Source of the DNA: Trifolium pratense
Lineage: Eukaryota; Streptophyta; Magnoliopsida; Fabales; Fabaceae
Length of the DNA stretch: 64,000 nucleotides
NCBI RefSeq assembly: GCF_020283565.1
Contig: NC_060064.1
Span: 11,150,266-11,214,265 of the forward strand
Reading direction: 5' to 3'
The position numbers were made by a program, and so were the translations under genes. The notes beneath the pieces were generated by a model. That model made no database searches, was not told the DNA's origin, and was given only the letters and a program-made list of their open reading frames with translations. Of this stretch, positions 25,671-38,978 are shown piece by piece (the stretch's first letter is position 1; each line of letters begins with the position of its first letter).

Positions 25671-26630
25671 AATTTAAAATTGGAGAGTATAATTGAATTC
25701 TTGGTATTTTGTTGGGTAACTAAAAAAAAAGTATATTGGAGTAGTAAAGCACCGCCTACAAATGCGCCAAAGGTTATTTTAGGAGTTGCGCGAACACGCC
25801 AAATAAGATGCTAATGTCCTAAAATTTGATGGGAAGAAGTAGCTACTATCTCATCAATGCAAAGTATATAAGCACTCTTAATAAAATACTCACCAAAAAA
25901 AACCGGTCTCTAAATTCTTATCATCACCAAAGAAGGATAGTAGTAATATAATAGCAAAGTATCCTTATTAAGTTTTGGTGTAATATAATTTAATCGAAAA
26001 TATCAACAATAAATCTGTCTAAGTGATAAGAGATTGAATCTTTAAGGTAGGTGATCAGGGATTTGATTTTTGACATTTACATATGAAAAAAAATCAATGA
26101 GAAGTGAAAACTTTATACCTATATCATAGTATAACAAAAAAAAGTTATCATAAAGCATTTATAAAATATAATAATCATAAAACAGTTGTGATATGTATAG
26201 ATTAGAACTAGTTGTGAATCAAGGGTTCATTCTCATTCAACCATGGAAAAAGTAGGAAAGATATTTTCAAATGCTGTGTTTAGTTCAATAGAGGGCAGAG
26301 AGATATTTTAATAAGGAAAATGTTAAATTACAATTGTTTTCTTTGTCAAGTCACCTTTTAAGGTGAATAAGTGGGAGATCCTGTTTTGAACTCCAATCCT
26401 GTATATAAAATATAAATATTACTATCAATTAAGATTACGATTTTTTTTACCCTATAATATTCAATATCACTTTTAATATAAAGTTTTTTTCTTCTTGAAA
26501 TGTCATTGGTATGTTAGTTGTTAATTTTTATTGTACGTTTTTTTTATTAGTAAAAATTGAATTATAAGGAGTAGTAGGTATGTTAGTTGGTATGTTAGTT
26601 GTTATGTTAGTTGGTATGTTAGTTGTTAAT
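25671..26630. other. AT-rich intergenic sequence of block U
   Basis: No gene seen. Near 26345-26440 is a tRNA-like GGTGAATAAGTGGGAGATCC ... TTTTGAACTCCAATCC stretch, possibly a worn SINE. At about 26570-26625 the phrase TATGTTAGTTG is repeated in tandem; U3 has unrelated sequence at that point. Confidence 0.5.
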
Positions 26631-26633
26631 ATT

Positions 26634-27252
26634 CAATAAGACTCCATTAGATGCTATGAAGACAAACTAATGGATCAATACACCAATTAAAAAAGACAAA
26701 AGAAGTATTATTTGCTAATCTACCTATGAACCAAAATCAGGAAATAAAAATAATTTGATCTACAAATGAAGATACATTAGTTGCTTCCCCTCTAAACATG
26801 ATATTATTTCGAGCATTTCATAAGCTCCATGTGGTAGCTAGCCCAATAAGGTGACGACCTTTAGTATCTTTCTTATATTTAACCAAATCACCAAACTCTT
26901 TGAAGTATCTCCAAACCTCACCTAAATGTATCAAATCAACATTCCACCACATATAAATTTTATTCTACACTTGAAATGAGAAAAAACAATTAAAAAATAA
27001 GTGATGAATCTTCTCATCTTCACGAAAACAGAAAGCGCAACACCATTCACATTGATTAACAATAATCTCTTTCCTAGACAAAGTCATACAAGTTGGTAAC
27101 CTTTCTAATAATAACCCCCACCCAAAGATAATCACTTTGGACGGTACATAATTCATCCAAAGATGATTCAGCGCATTCACAATATCTTCATAAATTGTCG
27201 TTGAACCACTTTTATAATTAAAATAAAATTTAATTGGAATTTTGGTTCTCAT
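26634..27252 (-). pseudogene. LINE relic: zf-RVT and C-terminal tail
   Basis: On the minus strand, the frame at 26965-27252 reads HLWMNYVPSKVIIFGWGLLL, ERLPT, CEWCCAFCFREDEKIHHLFF, that is, a zf-RVT domain of an L1-type ORF2. Beyond its stop, another frame continues with WWNVDLIHLGEVWRYFKEFG and LIGLATTWS, the usual C-terminal tail, down to about 26640. It is a different family from the LINE at 23765 and older, because U3 carries the same relic (37650-38263). Confidence 0.75.
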
Positions 27253-27539
27253 ATTGTAAAACTAATAAAGATTTGTCCCCTAAAATAACTTTTCTTTGAA
27301 CTTTGGTCTCTTATCTCATTTTTGGGTCATTTTTTATCTCTAATTCATATATAATTTGTTGGGACGATTATTAGATCATGCTAAATATTCGAGTCACCAA
27401 AAAATGTCTAACAAACACCGACACATCATAAATGAACAGATGACGTCATTAAAAAAAATAGATTTGGGACTAAAATTTAGAAAGAAAAAAAAGTCAAATT
27501 GGAAGCTAAAAAACAATTTTTATAATGGGAAATTAATTT

Positions 27540-27987
27540 AATTTTAAATAGAGGGACCAAAAGCACATCAAGTCCTCCAAATCCCCCACCACCCCACCCA
27601 TTTGTGGGGAGAGACCGGACTTCGGATACTGTACGGTCCTGCATTTCTGACTAGTCATGGCAATATAACTCATCTGTAAGTACTCGTCCTGCCGTATTGT
27701 CATGTCTATTACCGTTTGATCTCAATCCGACATCTTGATCAGACAACACACAATAAAAATATATTTTGATTTTATAAAAAATAAAGTTGTAGTCTTTAAA
27801 TTTTGAACCGTTCGATGACTGCATATAGTCAGCGCCGTATGGAATTTGGGTCCGGAAGAGATATGACTCCCCTTCCTTCACTAAAACTAAAAATGTATAC
27901 CAAACCGTCGAAACTTTAAATAATCCCTCCCCTCGATTCCGCTCTAACTAAACACACCCTAAAGCAACTAATGCTTCAAAGAATCAA
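27540..27987. other. Intergenic sequence of block U
   Basis: Relatively GC-rich (CCCCCACCACCCCACCCATT near 27582), with no supported gene. U3 has the same sequence, except for a block of about 17 bp (TATATTTTGATTTTATA-like, near 27758) missing there. Confidence 0.4.
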
Positions 27988-28563
27988 GGCTTAAATATGC
28001 ATAAGGTCCCTGCACTTACAGGTCATTTGAGTTTTAGTCCCTGCATTTTAAAATCCTTTTATTTTGCCACTGCACTTTCATTTTACTTTAAAAATGGTCC
28101 CTGTACCCATTTTTTTGTTGAAGTGACACATTTTTTCTTGATGTGTCAATTTTATTTTACTTTTAAAAAATTACTTATTTAAGGGTATTTTGATCGATTC
28201 ACTGCAAAATTAAATGAGTCATCAACTGTCCCATAAGTGTAGCTCAAATGGTAGCTACCAGGGATATTATTGGAGTGGCCGGGGTTCGAACCCCGGATTC
28301 CACACTTCTCCACATTTAAATGTGTGAGATTCTAGCCACTAGGCTACCTGACCAAAAAAAAAAAAATAAATAAATGAGTCATCAACTCTAAAGTCCAATC
28401 AACAGTGACAGATCAGCAAAAATGTGTCATTTCAACAAAAAAATATCTGGGGACCATTTTTAAAGTAAAATGAAAATGCAGTGGCAAAATGAAATATTTT
28501 TAAAACGCAGGAACTAAAACTCAAATGACTCGTAAATGCATGGACCTTTTGCATATTTAACCC
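27988..28563. mobile_element. Mutator-type MITE interrupted by a SINE (U2 copy)
   Basis: Inverted arms start GGCTTAAATATGCATAAGGT and end GCATATTTAACCC, enclosing phrases such as GTCCCTGCA and their reverse complements. The 9-bp flanks are AAGAATCAA (left) and AAGAATTAA (right). In U3 both flanks read AAGAATTAA. Without the SINE and its duplication the length is 416 bp, exactly as in U3. No coding capacity. Confidence 0.88.
28228..28371 (+). mobile_element. tRNA-derived SINE with perfect 16-bp target duplication
   Basis: The head contains TAGCTCAAATGGTAGC (A box) and GGGGTTCGAACCCCGG (B box). The body is short and ends in poly(A). It is flanked by AAATGAGTCATCAACT at 28212-28227 and 28372-28387. 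U3 has a single copy of that 16-mer and no SINE, so the insertion postdates the R-U duplication. It is probably not a tRNA gene, because the required cloverleaf and anticodon stem are not evident. Confidence 0.92.
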
Positions 28564-28699
28564 AAGAATTAATTTAAAACCAAGTGGAATCCGCAATTAA
28601 GTCGTTGGAAATAAAATTGATCTTGATTAACAAGTGCATCTGGTGTTGAATTGTAGTTTCTGATTGTATTATAAAGTTAAAGCTCACATTCACATCAAT

Positions 28700-29760
28700 T
28701 GAGAGAAGAGTTACCCTGCTCTACATGCTTAAATAAATATAATCATTAGTCATTCTGATACAAAAAGTTATAGGGATATTCAGGTCCTTTCCCAGAGATA
28801 TATGTGTATATATATATATATTAAAGAAACAAGTGTTTGCTATATGTTGCTATCAAGTGCAAACATGAACATATATATCTCCCACGCTTGGAGTAAATCA
28901 GTAAACATTAAAAATATTCCAAAACAAAACCCTTTTTAACTAGATAATACCTCCACCTGGAAAGGTTAGAAAAATAAAATATCTTCAGCGCACTGTTGGG
29001 CACTCAGTGATGAACAGCAGCCTCACCTAGTCAATATATATCATCTCTCCTACTACAAACAATGAAATCACAAATTTTCTTTCTTTATAAAATCTTATTA
29101 TTTCCCCCATATAAGGAACCAGAAAAGCAAGGTGAAGAATGCAGATGTTGTAAGAGTTCATACTTAAATCAAAAACCCTAACTAATCAACAGTTTACTTA
29201 AAGAAAGATATGGTGGATGGCGGATATACCTGAGGCCGTGGCAGTGGTGGTGGTGGACTCTGTTATGTGACTGTGAAACTTATGAAGGTGGCTGTGTCAT
29301 TGACAGATCAGTATGACTGATTTCTGGTTTCTATTTCAAATATATATCAAATCTGAGATCCAATCTAATATTGTTGTAAAAGTTGTGCTTTTGAAATTAC
29401 GAAATACTTGAAGAGTTGATTCATATTTAAATCATGAGTCATACTACCTTCATTACAGTTTCAGTGTGTTCAATCAAACTATAGATGTATTTTTGGATTT
29501 TTTTTGTTGTTGAATGAACTTTATATTAAATAAAGTCAATTTTATTCATTTTTGTTTATGCTTGCATTTTGTAGTAGGACTTATCTATAGGTGTTTTGCC
29601 TTATAGGGTCAAATATGGCATTGAATTGTGATTGTGCAGATCAATCCACTAACAGGTATTTTTTTTTTTTTTTTGGTACATCCACTAACAGGTATTTTAT
29701 TGGCTTAAATATTGATAGTTAAGTTTACACTCGTCATGTCGGCCGAAGATATTTTGTCAT
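28700..29760 (+). repeat. FTa-leader-like cassette gamma, copy 2
   Basis: The cassette type closest to the FTa leader. Landmarks are TTCTTTATAAAATCTTATTA (about 29081; TATA-like, as in the FTa leader and missing in alpha and beta), AAATCAAAAACCCTAACTAA (about 29167, nearly identical to FTa 50256-50275), a short ATG frame at 29217-29270 (18 codons with stop, core MADIPEAVAV), and GTTGTGCTTTTGAAATTACG (matching GTTGTGTTCTTTTAAAATTAC at 50727). Next come ATCATGAGTCATACTACC and an exon-like module from GGTCAAATATGGCATTGAAT (about 29607). Confidence 0.8.
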
Positions 29761-29925
29761 ATTGTTGTCCATAAAATATAATTGGATTAGACGCAATCGC
29801 AGCTATCTAATCTAAAACTGATAATTAAGACTATTTAGAATTGTTTATGTTAATGATAATAATACGTAATATGAATGTTTTTGAATCAACTACTATGCTT
29901 TAAAATTGTGTGAAATTCTGGAACT

Positions 29926-30001
29926 GCGATCGGGAGGAGGCTGGAACTACTTGATGTTAGAACTGACCCTCGAATCAGATTAAATTGGTGGTGGAAAACA
30001 A
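29926..30001 (+). mobile_element. SINE 3' fragment (U2 copy)
   Basis: GGAACTGCGATCGGGAGGAG, CTTGATGTTAGAACTGACCC and AATCAGATTAAATTGGTGGT match the body of the SINE at 5548. The tRNA-like head is missing. The matching copy in U3 is at 40752-40834. Confidence 0.6.
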
Positions 30002-31070
30002 AATTGTGTGAAATTTTACGTGATCGAACTCTTTATTACCGGGGATCTATTCTTCTGCCAATTAGATAGTTAATATAAAAATAAAATTGTGTGAAATTTG
30101 TACAAAAAAAAATTGTGTGAAATTGTGTGTTGTTTTTAAAGCGGACAATTCAATAATACAGTTTTTTTTTTCTTTCCAAAATTATTCTTCAATTTTTAAT
30201 TCAAATGATATTGATGGTCATTTTACGACTATTCTTGACGATATTTAAACTCTTCACTTTGAGATTACAAGACTGATTTCTTAGCACTGTGATAGAACCT
30301 CAAGTATAAAATCATCTTTCAATTATTAAGATCGAGATATAATTTATCTCTTAATTCTCTTCAATTAATTTTGAAAGACAAATTAGTATTTTATAGTCTT
30401 CAATTAAGTTGCATTAAAGCCAGTAAATTTAGTTTAGTAGTGAGGGACTTAGGTAATAGGTAGTATACTAGAGGTCCTGGTCTCTGGGTTTGATTTTTAG
30501 CTCAATTGTAAAAAAAAAAATTGTATTAATTAAGATTGAGAAATAATTTTGAAAAGTTAATTAATGCAACTTAAACTTTTGAGAAGATGTACACAAAAGA
30601 TAACAAAATTTTACAACATTTTATATAGGGATAGGGATGGGGTAGTAATTCAAAATTGGTTATTTATGGATTTAGTATAAAATATGAAGAGTGTCTCAAT
30701 ATTCAAAATAGGTATCACTCAAAATAGTGGGGATCCACTTGATTTATTTTTTTCTTCTTATTATTATCATGATAATTTACATGTTCAATCTATTTTCACT
30801 ACCACTTGAATTTTTCTCCATACACATGAGTTAGAAATCGAATTCGTAGTGGAGATCTAGTTGATTTTAAATAAATATAAATATATACTATTATTATTTT
30901 GAATACAATTACTTTGTTTTCGTTAATTAATGTCCTCAAACTGAGTGTACAAGTTCCTGATATTGTTTCCGCTATTATTCACTCCCCTACTGATTGGAAA
31001 CTTGGAAAGGTTTTAGAGGTTTTGTCCACATTACTAAAATAGATGGGTCAACTCATACCCTTTAAGACAC
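30002..31070. other. AT-rich end of block U and flank of foldback C
   Basis: No gene seen. The last part (30711-31070) has no counterpart in U3, where it was lost in the deletion that also removed the left arm of foldback D. The interval ends with TTAAGACAC (31062-31070), half of a split target duplication. Confidence 0.6.
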
Positions 31071-31911
31071 GGCGGATGCTAGCATGAGTTAGTATAGCAT
31101 GTCTCCCACCAATGAATCATGTGTTATGTGGATCGGATTGAATGTGTACGTGATATTATGGTGTACTGTCAGTATTATATTATTTTATATTTTTGAAAAA
31201 AAGTTCCTGATTTTTTCGAAAAAAAGTTTTCGATCTTTTTTGTGGAAAAAATTTTCGATTTTTTTTCGGAAAAAAGTTTCCGATTTTCAGGAAAAAATTT
31301 TCGATTTTAGATAAAAACAATTTCGGAGGTTTTGTCTGAACAAAAAAGATTCCGTTCTTTTTTCGGGAAAAAAGTTCCGATATTTTATTCGGAAAAAAGT
31401 TTCGGATATTTTCCGGAAAAAAAGTTTCTGATATTTTTATGGAAAAGTTCTAATATTTCATTCGAAAAAAAGTTTTAAATATTTTCTGTTTTTTCACTCT
31501 TTTTTGTATCAGCAAAAATTTTTCCGATTAACATTTCGAAACTATTTTCCCCAAAAAATCGGGAACTTTTTTCCGGAAAACATCATAACTTTTTCAGAAA
31601 AATCGAAATCTTTTTTTCGGAAAAAATCCAAAACTTTTTTCCCGAAAAAAGAACGGAAACTTTTTTTCCAGAAAAACTCCGGAATTGTATTTATCTGAAA
31701 TCGAAACTTTTTCCCTAAAAAATCGGGAACTTTTTTCCGAAAAAAAATCGCTAATTTTTTCCCGAAAAAATATCAAAAACTTTTTTTTCAATAAAAAAAT
31801 AATTTAATACTGACAGTACATCATAATATCATGTACACATTCAATCCAGTCCACATATCACATGACTCATCGGTGAGAGACCTATTATAGTCTCCCACAC
31901 TAGAATCCGCC
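31071..31911. mobile_element. Foldback Mutator-like element, copy C (recombinant)
   Basis: Complete: the left end is GGCGGATGCTAG, the right end TAGAATCCGCC, with the same interior as B. The left flank is TTAAGACAC and the right flank ATGTAACGA, so the two sides come from different insertion sites. This is expected if C is a crossover product of a B-type element and a D-type element. Confidence 0.88.
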
Positions 31912-31944
31912 ATGTAACGAAGTCCAACTAGAAGAAAAACAGGA

Positions 31945-32820
31945 ACGTGTGCAAAACTACCTCCCACGCTTGAGTTTTGTTTTTCTTCCAAAGAATTAAA
32001 TTAAATTAAAATTAATGCCAAAAGAAAACCCTTTGAACTAGATAATATCTCCAGGTGGAAGGGAAAATGAAAATATCTTCATCTCACTGTTATACACTCA
32101 GTGGATACCTTGCGTCACTTAAATAAGATCTTAACAAGGAAATCACAATTTATTTACAATATTTCATCTCTTTCCAAAATCTTACTTTCCCCCCAAATCA
32201 AAGTGAATATAGTTGAATAGATGCATGGTGAGTTGTAATAGTTCTTACTTAAATCACAGAAACCCTAACTAATTATCAGTTCATTGAAAGAGATGATGGT
32301 GGTGGATATACCTGATGCCGCGACGGTGATGGTGGAAGTGGAAGACTCTGTTCTGTGGCGGTGAAAATCAGTTGTGGTGTTGATTGATCGGTTATTTGCA
32401 GGTAATAATGTCTGTAAGTTCATTCAGATTTTCATCATGAGTTATGAATATATACATGCTATTATCATTTCATGCTTTAGGTGTATGTAATTTTTGTTGT
32501 TGAGTGAACTTTAGATTAAATAAAGTTGGTTCTATTCATTTCATATATGATTTATATTTATTTATATATTTATATTTTATTTATGTTTGCCTGTTGTATT
32601 TAGGACTTATGAATACGTGTTTTGATTTTAGGGTCAAATAAGGCGTTGAATTGTGATTGTTGATGATCCAGGACAAGTCGATCCACTAGCAGGTATATTT
32701 TACTAGCTAAAAGTTTGATAGTTAAGTTTGCACCCCTCATGTCGGTCGAAGATCTGTTTTGTCCTATTATCGTAGAGTAATTACTATAGGACAAACCACA
32801 ATTTTTGTAGAGACCAATAT
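31945..32820 (+). repeat. FTa-leader-like cassette alpha, copy 3
   Basis: As alpha copies 1 and 2. The short frame is at 32293-32364 (24 codons with stop), identical in length to copy 1. The exon-like module near 32631 is closed. Confidence 0.75.
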
Positions 32821-35279
32821 GTTCGAGATGATTCAAGGGCAAAACATATTGGTCATATTAACTACCTAAAAACAGATTTAAGGATCAAAATGACTATTTA
32901 AAGAGACATTTGCGGACCTAAGTACACACCTTCAAGGACAAATGTGATGGAATAAAAAGACACTCGTAGACCTAATTAAGAAAAAATTGACTTTTTAGAT
33001 ACATTGATATATTGATACATCAATTTTTTAATATATCGACAAAGTAATTCATCTTAAATTAATATAAGAAAAAGTAAACTTTTTAGATACATTGAAAGAT
33101 TGGTGTATCTAGACCATATCATAGACTAGATACATCAATTTTTTAATATATCCACAGAGTAAATTCTTTCTTAAATTAAGGACAAAAGGTAGTATCTATT
33201 ACTAATATATTAAAATCAATTACCAACAAAATTACTAGTTTATCCTTATTACTTTTAACCACGTTATAATTTTTATAGTACTAATATATTAAAATCGATT
33301 AACAACAAAATTACTAGTTTATCTTTGTTACTTTTAACCACGTTGCAATTTTTATAGCGTGCTGTTTACGCTAAATTTATGCCCAACACCTGCATTGTAA
33401 TTTCACTAACAAAAAATAAAAAAATATATAGAAAGAATATAAGATAAATACAAAAAAAAAAAGATGATATGCTTAAACATAGAAACAAAACAGATTATAA
33501 GGCTCGTTTGACCCAACTTTTTTTAGAGTTTATGCAAATAAGTTATGCAATTTTTATATATTATTATAAGTTTGTCAAGGTAGTTTATGATAAAATAACT
33601 TATAAAATTACAATTTTCACTAGTGTGAACTTATAAATTTGCATAAAACCTAATTTATATTGCATAAGCTGTTTGCATAAACTCTAAAAAAAACTGGGCT
33701 AAACGGACTCATAGATTGGAAGAAAACAGAACAATCTATACTCATAAAAATAGCAACAAAACATATTAATATCATCAACTCAATAATGTTTTTTTTGTCG
33801 GATCAACTCAATAATCTATTGAAAGAAAAAGAAAAATATATAGTAGTCAATAAAAAAATTATAGCAAATTAATATACATAAAATTAGGAATATATAAATA
33901 GAAACATAAACAATAATTTTCATAAAAAAATAATAAACAATATACTATTAACTATGGAGTATTAATAATAATATAATAAAGTTAATTACTATCAAATTTA
34001 CTAAATTATCCTAAATATTAATAATCAAATTTCCAATTTTTTATTAAAAAATATACACGGGACTATTGTTTGTGGCAGATACATAAAAAATTGGATAATT
34101 TATCGTTTAATCAAATTTATCCATTTAATAAGTTTTACAAAAAAATAGCACAATAGTTTCACTTTTATTTTAACAATATTATATAACAAATTTTTAAATA
34201 TTTTAATCTAAATAAATGATATACTATAATATAATGACAAACTTAAATATCGAATAAAATGCACAAGTCTTTAAACTAGTACTAGAGAGAAATTAACGCA
34301 AGTAGTATGTATTAGAAAAAATTTTATTTAACGAAAGTTGCATAATTTATTTATAATAAAATATTTAAAAATATGTATACAAAGTAGTCATTGACTTTGT
34401 ATGACACTCTTAAATAGATTTAGGGATTATGTATTTCTCAAAACATGTATTAAACAATTTAGTCTCTACTTAATTCGTAGAAGAATTAAAATGAGTCAAA
34501 TTTGATAGAATTATTGACTTTTTGAGGTAAAGTAATATTTTGAGGAAATGTTTTGAAGTAAAATAATGTTTTTTGGAAATTCAAATTCTTTCCTCAAAAT
34601 TTCCTTGATTGGATGATTAATTTGAATTTTTTTTAAAATGATGAGAATTTATGAAGTATTTTGTTCAAATTAAATTTAAGGAATTTGAAATGACACCAAA
34701 AAGTTAGGAATTTGAAATTCCTTCCTCCCATATGTTTTAAAATTTTCAAATTGAGCCCTAAATTTTTTGTAAAAATTGCAAATAGGTCCCTAAAAATTTT
34801 CACATTTGTTCTTTAAATTTTTTAAAATTGCAAATTGGTTCCTATTTTTCAAATTTATAAAAGTGGCCCAAAATGTTCACAATGAAATTTTTTGTTATTC
34901 TATCCAAACACACATTTTAAAATGAATGTAATTTAAATACAATCATCTAAATTGCTTGACATTTAAGTCACTAGATTTGATCTATTGGTGAGGGATTGGA
35001 TTAGTATGTTAGAGGTCTGAATTCAATCTTCAACTCCATTGTAAACACAAAAATAAAAATTGTTTGGCATTTCAAATCCCTAAAATTTTTAATTACTTCA
35101 TCCAAACACAATCCAAACACACTCTAAGACTTTTTGTTGTTATTTTGATGTGCTCTCTATAAAGTATTTTAAAAAATTAAATTAAAAAATATATATCAGG
35201 ACCAGTTTGCAATAAAAAAAATGAGGACTAAAATAAAATTTAGTGTATTATACATACAACTACAACACTAAAAATATTG

Positions 35280-36209
35280 AAAAGAATGCCAAAACCCCTT
35301 TGAACTAAATACTTTATATTATAATAATTATATACAGCTTTTACCAAAAAAAATAATATATATATATATATATATAGCTGGAGGAAAAAACGAAAATATC
35401 TTCTATTTTTTCTCAAAAAACAAAATATCTTCAGCTCAACGTGCTTAAAAACACTTTTGCACTCAGTTTCTACCATCACCCTATGAATCCATCTCTCCCA
35501 GCAAGGAAATCACAATTTCAAAACAAATTTTTCATCTCTTTCTGAAATCTTATTTCCCCCAAGTCAGAAACCATAGAAGCAAGGTGAAAAATGAAAGATG
35601 CACAAATCAGAAACCCTAACTAATGGTGGTGGCGGATATACCTGATGCAACGACAGTGAGAACTCGGTCTTGTGACGGTTAAAATCAGATTATGACGATG
35701 GTTTTGACTTTTGTGATCTCAAATTGATTATTTGCGGTTCCGGAACTATTTCCACCGTACGTTATTCTTGATCTATTCTACACCGCGCTGATTTTCATGA
35801 TGAGTAGGAGTGATTTCTGTTTTTTTTTATTTTTTATTTTTCTACGAAACTTATCCTGATGGTGAAATATCCTGAGTTATAACTATCATTGCAGTTTCGT
35901 TGAGTTTAATCAAAACGTAGATGTATTTTTTTTTGTTGAATGAACTTTAGATTAAATAATATCTACTTTGATTTATTTAATTATTTATTTTTTTGACAAT
36001 TATTTAATTATTTATTTATTTATTTATTTTTGGTGTTGTATTTAGTACTTATCTATCTATACGTGTTTTGCTTTACAGGGTCAAATATGGCATTGAATTA
36101 TGATGATCTGGGACAAGTCGATCCACTAGCTAGCAGCAGCAGGTTTGTTACTGGCTAAAATTTTGATAGTTAACTTTACGGTGATCTAGGTTCAAAGAGT
36201 AATTTTGTC
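35280..36209 (+). repeat. FTa-leader-like cassette beta, copy 3
   Basis: As beta copies 1 and 2. The short frame is at 35623-35682 and the exon-like module at 36079-36142 is open with intact splice-like borders. A (TA)n tract of about 22 bp lies at 35356-35377. Confidence 0.75.
35356..35377. repeat. Short (TA)n microsatellite
   Basis: The contracted member of the three orthologous AT tracts. Confidence 0.9.
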
Positions 36210-37644
36210 CTTTATAAGAATATGAACAGACTCATTTAATTTTCTCCTAATAAACTTTACCTTATAATTAACATAAAAAATGAAACGTCAGTTTAAAATT
36301 AGAAATAATATCAACATACTCAGTCAAATCTTTTTTATTAGAGATGAAGTATCCACCACCACCTGTTAGTCTGTCTAGCTCAATGTCTATATGACCTAAA
36401 TTAAGTTTATAAACCCAATTGAATCCTGAAAGAAGAAAAATGTCAATACCTCACACTTAGGAAGATGAAATCATCATTCTCATCTCAAAGACATGTGTCA
36501 ATTCGTACAAAATTGTTATTAGGTGAAAATGTGGCATCAATATTCAATCTCATTCTTGACATATTTTAGACTTTAGGCTAAACATGAGAGAAAAAAAAAT
36601 TATTACCAGATAAATATATCTTAGTCAATATTTTTTCACTACCAGATAAATATTTTTTAGTCAATATCTTAAATTGGATTAAAAATGAGAATTGGAGTAG
36701 AATTTTTGGTGGATTAGAATTTAAAATTGGAGAGTATAATTGAATTCTTGGTATTTTGTTGGGTAACTAAAAAAAAGTATATTGGAGTAGTAAAGCACCG
36801 CCTACAAATGCGCCAAAGGTTATTTTAGGAGTTGCGCGAACACGCCAAATAAGATGCTAATGTCCTAAAATTTGATGGGAAGAAGTAGCTACTATCTCAT
36901 CAATGCAAAGTATATAAGCACTCTTAATAAAATACTCACCAAAAAAAACCGGTCTCTAAATTCTTATCATCACCAAAGAAGGATAGTAGTAATATAATAG
37001 CAAAGTATCCTTATTAAGTTTTGGTGTAATATAATTTAATCGAAAATATCAACAATAAATCTGTCTAAGTGATAAGAGATTGAATCTTTAAGGTAGGTGA
37101 TCAGGGATTTGATTTTTGACATTTACATATGAAAAAAAATCAATGAGAAGTGAAAACTTTATACCTATATCATAGTATAACAAAAAAAAGTTATCATAAA
37201 GCATTTATAAAATATAATAATCATAAAACAGTTGTGATATGTATAGATTAGAACTAGTTGTGAATCAAGGGTTCATTCTCATTCAACCATGGAAAAAGTA
37301 GGAAAGATATTTTCAAATGCTGTGTTTAGTTCAATAGAGGGCAGAGAGATATTTTAATAAGGAAAATGTTAAATTACAATTGTTTTCTTTGTCAAGTCAC
37401 CTTTTAAGGTGAATAAGTGGGAGATCCTGTTTTGAACTCCAATCCTGTATATAAAATATAAATATTACTATCAATTAAGATTACGATTTTTTTTACCCTA
37501 TAATATTCAATATCACTTTTAATATAAAGTTTTTTTCTTCTTGAAATGTCATTGGTATGTTAGTTGTTAATTTTTATTGTACGTTTTTTTTATTAGTAAA
37601 AATTGAATTATAAGGAGTAGTAGGGGTATTCAACCCTTACAATT

Positions 37645-38263
37645 CAATAAGACTCCATTAGATGCTATGAAGACAAACTAATGGATCAATACACCAATTA
37701 AAAAAGACAAAAGAAGTATTATTTGCTAATCTACCTATGAACCAAAATCAGGAAATAAAAATAATTTGATCTACAAATGAAGATACATTAGTTGCTTCCC
37801 CTCTAAACATGATATTATTTCGAGCATTTCATAAGCTCCATGTGGTAGCTAGCCCAATAAGGTGACGACCTTTAGTATCTTTCTTATATTTAACCAAATC
37901 ACCAAACTCTTTGAAGTATCTCCAAACCTCACCTGAATGTATCAAATCAACATTCCACCACATATAAATTTTATTCTACACTTGAAATGAGAAAAAACAA
38001 TTAAAAAATAAGTGATGAATCTTCTCATCTTCACGAAAACAGAAAGCGCAACACCATTCACATTGATTAACAATAATCTCTTTCCTAGACAAAGTCATAC
38101 AAGTTGGTAACCTTTCTAATAATAACCCCCACCCAAAGATAATCACTTTGGACGGTACATAATTCATCCAAAGATGATTCAGCGCATTCACAATATCTTC
38201 ATAAATTGTCGTTGAACCACTTTTATAATTAAAATAAAATTTAATTGGAATTTTGGTTCTCAT
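37645..38263 (-). pseudogene. LINE relic, zf-RVT (U3 copy)
   Basis: The second copy of the relic at 26634-27252. The 95-codon zf-RVT frame at 37976-38263 is identical in translation to that in U2, so the duplication is recent relative to decay of the LINE. Confidence 0.75.
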
Positions 38264-38978
38264 ATTGTAAAACTAATAAAGATTTGTCCCCTAAAATAAC
38301 TTTTCTTTGAACTTTGGTCTCTTATCTCATTTTTGGGTCATTTTTTATCTCTAATTCATATATAATTTGTTGGGACGATTATTAGATCATGCTAAATATT
38401 CGAGTCACCAAAAAATGTCTAACAAACACCAACACATCATAAATGAACAGATGACGTCATTAAAAAAAATAGATTTGGGACTAAAATTTAGAAGAAAAAA
38501 AAAAGTCAAATTGGAAGCTAAAAAACAATTTTTATAATGGGAAATTAATTTAATTTTAAATAGAAGGACCAAAAGCACATCAAGTCCTCCAAATCCCCCA
38601 CCACCCCACCCATTTGTGGGGAGAGACCGGACTTCGGATACTGTACGGTCCTGCATTTCTGACTAGTCATGGCAATATAACTCATCTGTAAGTACCCGTC
38701 CTGCCGTATTGTCATGTCTATTACCGTTTGATCTCCATCCGACATCTTGATCAGACAACACACAATAAAAAATAAAGTTGTAGTCTTTAAATTTTGAACC
38801 GTTCGATGACTGCATATAGTCAGCGCCGTATGGAATTTGGGTCCGGAAGAGATATGACTCCCCTTCCTTCACTAAAACTAAAAATGTATACCAAACCGTC
38901 GAAACTTTAAATAATCCCTCCCCTCGATTCCGCTCTAACTAAACACACCCTAAAGCAACTAATGCTTCAAAGAATTAA

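Larger units (their letters stand above)
23269..30710 (+). repeat. Segmental duplication block U, copy 2
   Basis: Matches 36210-41529 (U3) apart from three insertions or replacements: the LINE at 23765-25670, a GTATGTTAGTTG tandem stretch near 26570-26625, and the SINE at 28228-28371. It contains a LINE relic, a Mutator-type MITE and leader cassette gamma. There is no U counterpart after R1 in this window. Confidence 0.93.
31556..36209 (+). repeat. Segmental duplication block R, copy 3
   Basis: Matches R1 and R2 and lacks the LTR retrotransposon, so it shows the empty target with a single ATAAT (about 33965). The (TA)n tract is the shortest of the three. Confidence 0.93.

Noticed and set aside
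28236..28300. Possible tRNA gene (GGTTCGAACCCCGG with an A box)
   Set aside because: The element has a poly(A) tail and a 16-bp target duplication, is absent from U3, and lacks a convincing cloverleaf, so it is a SINE.
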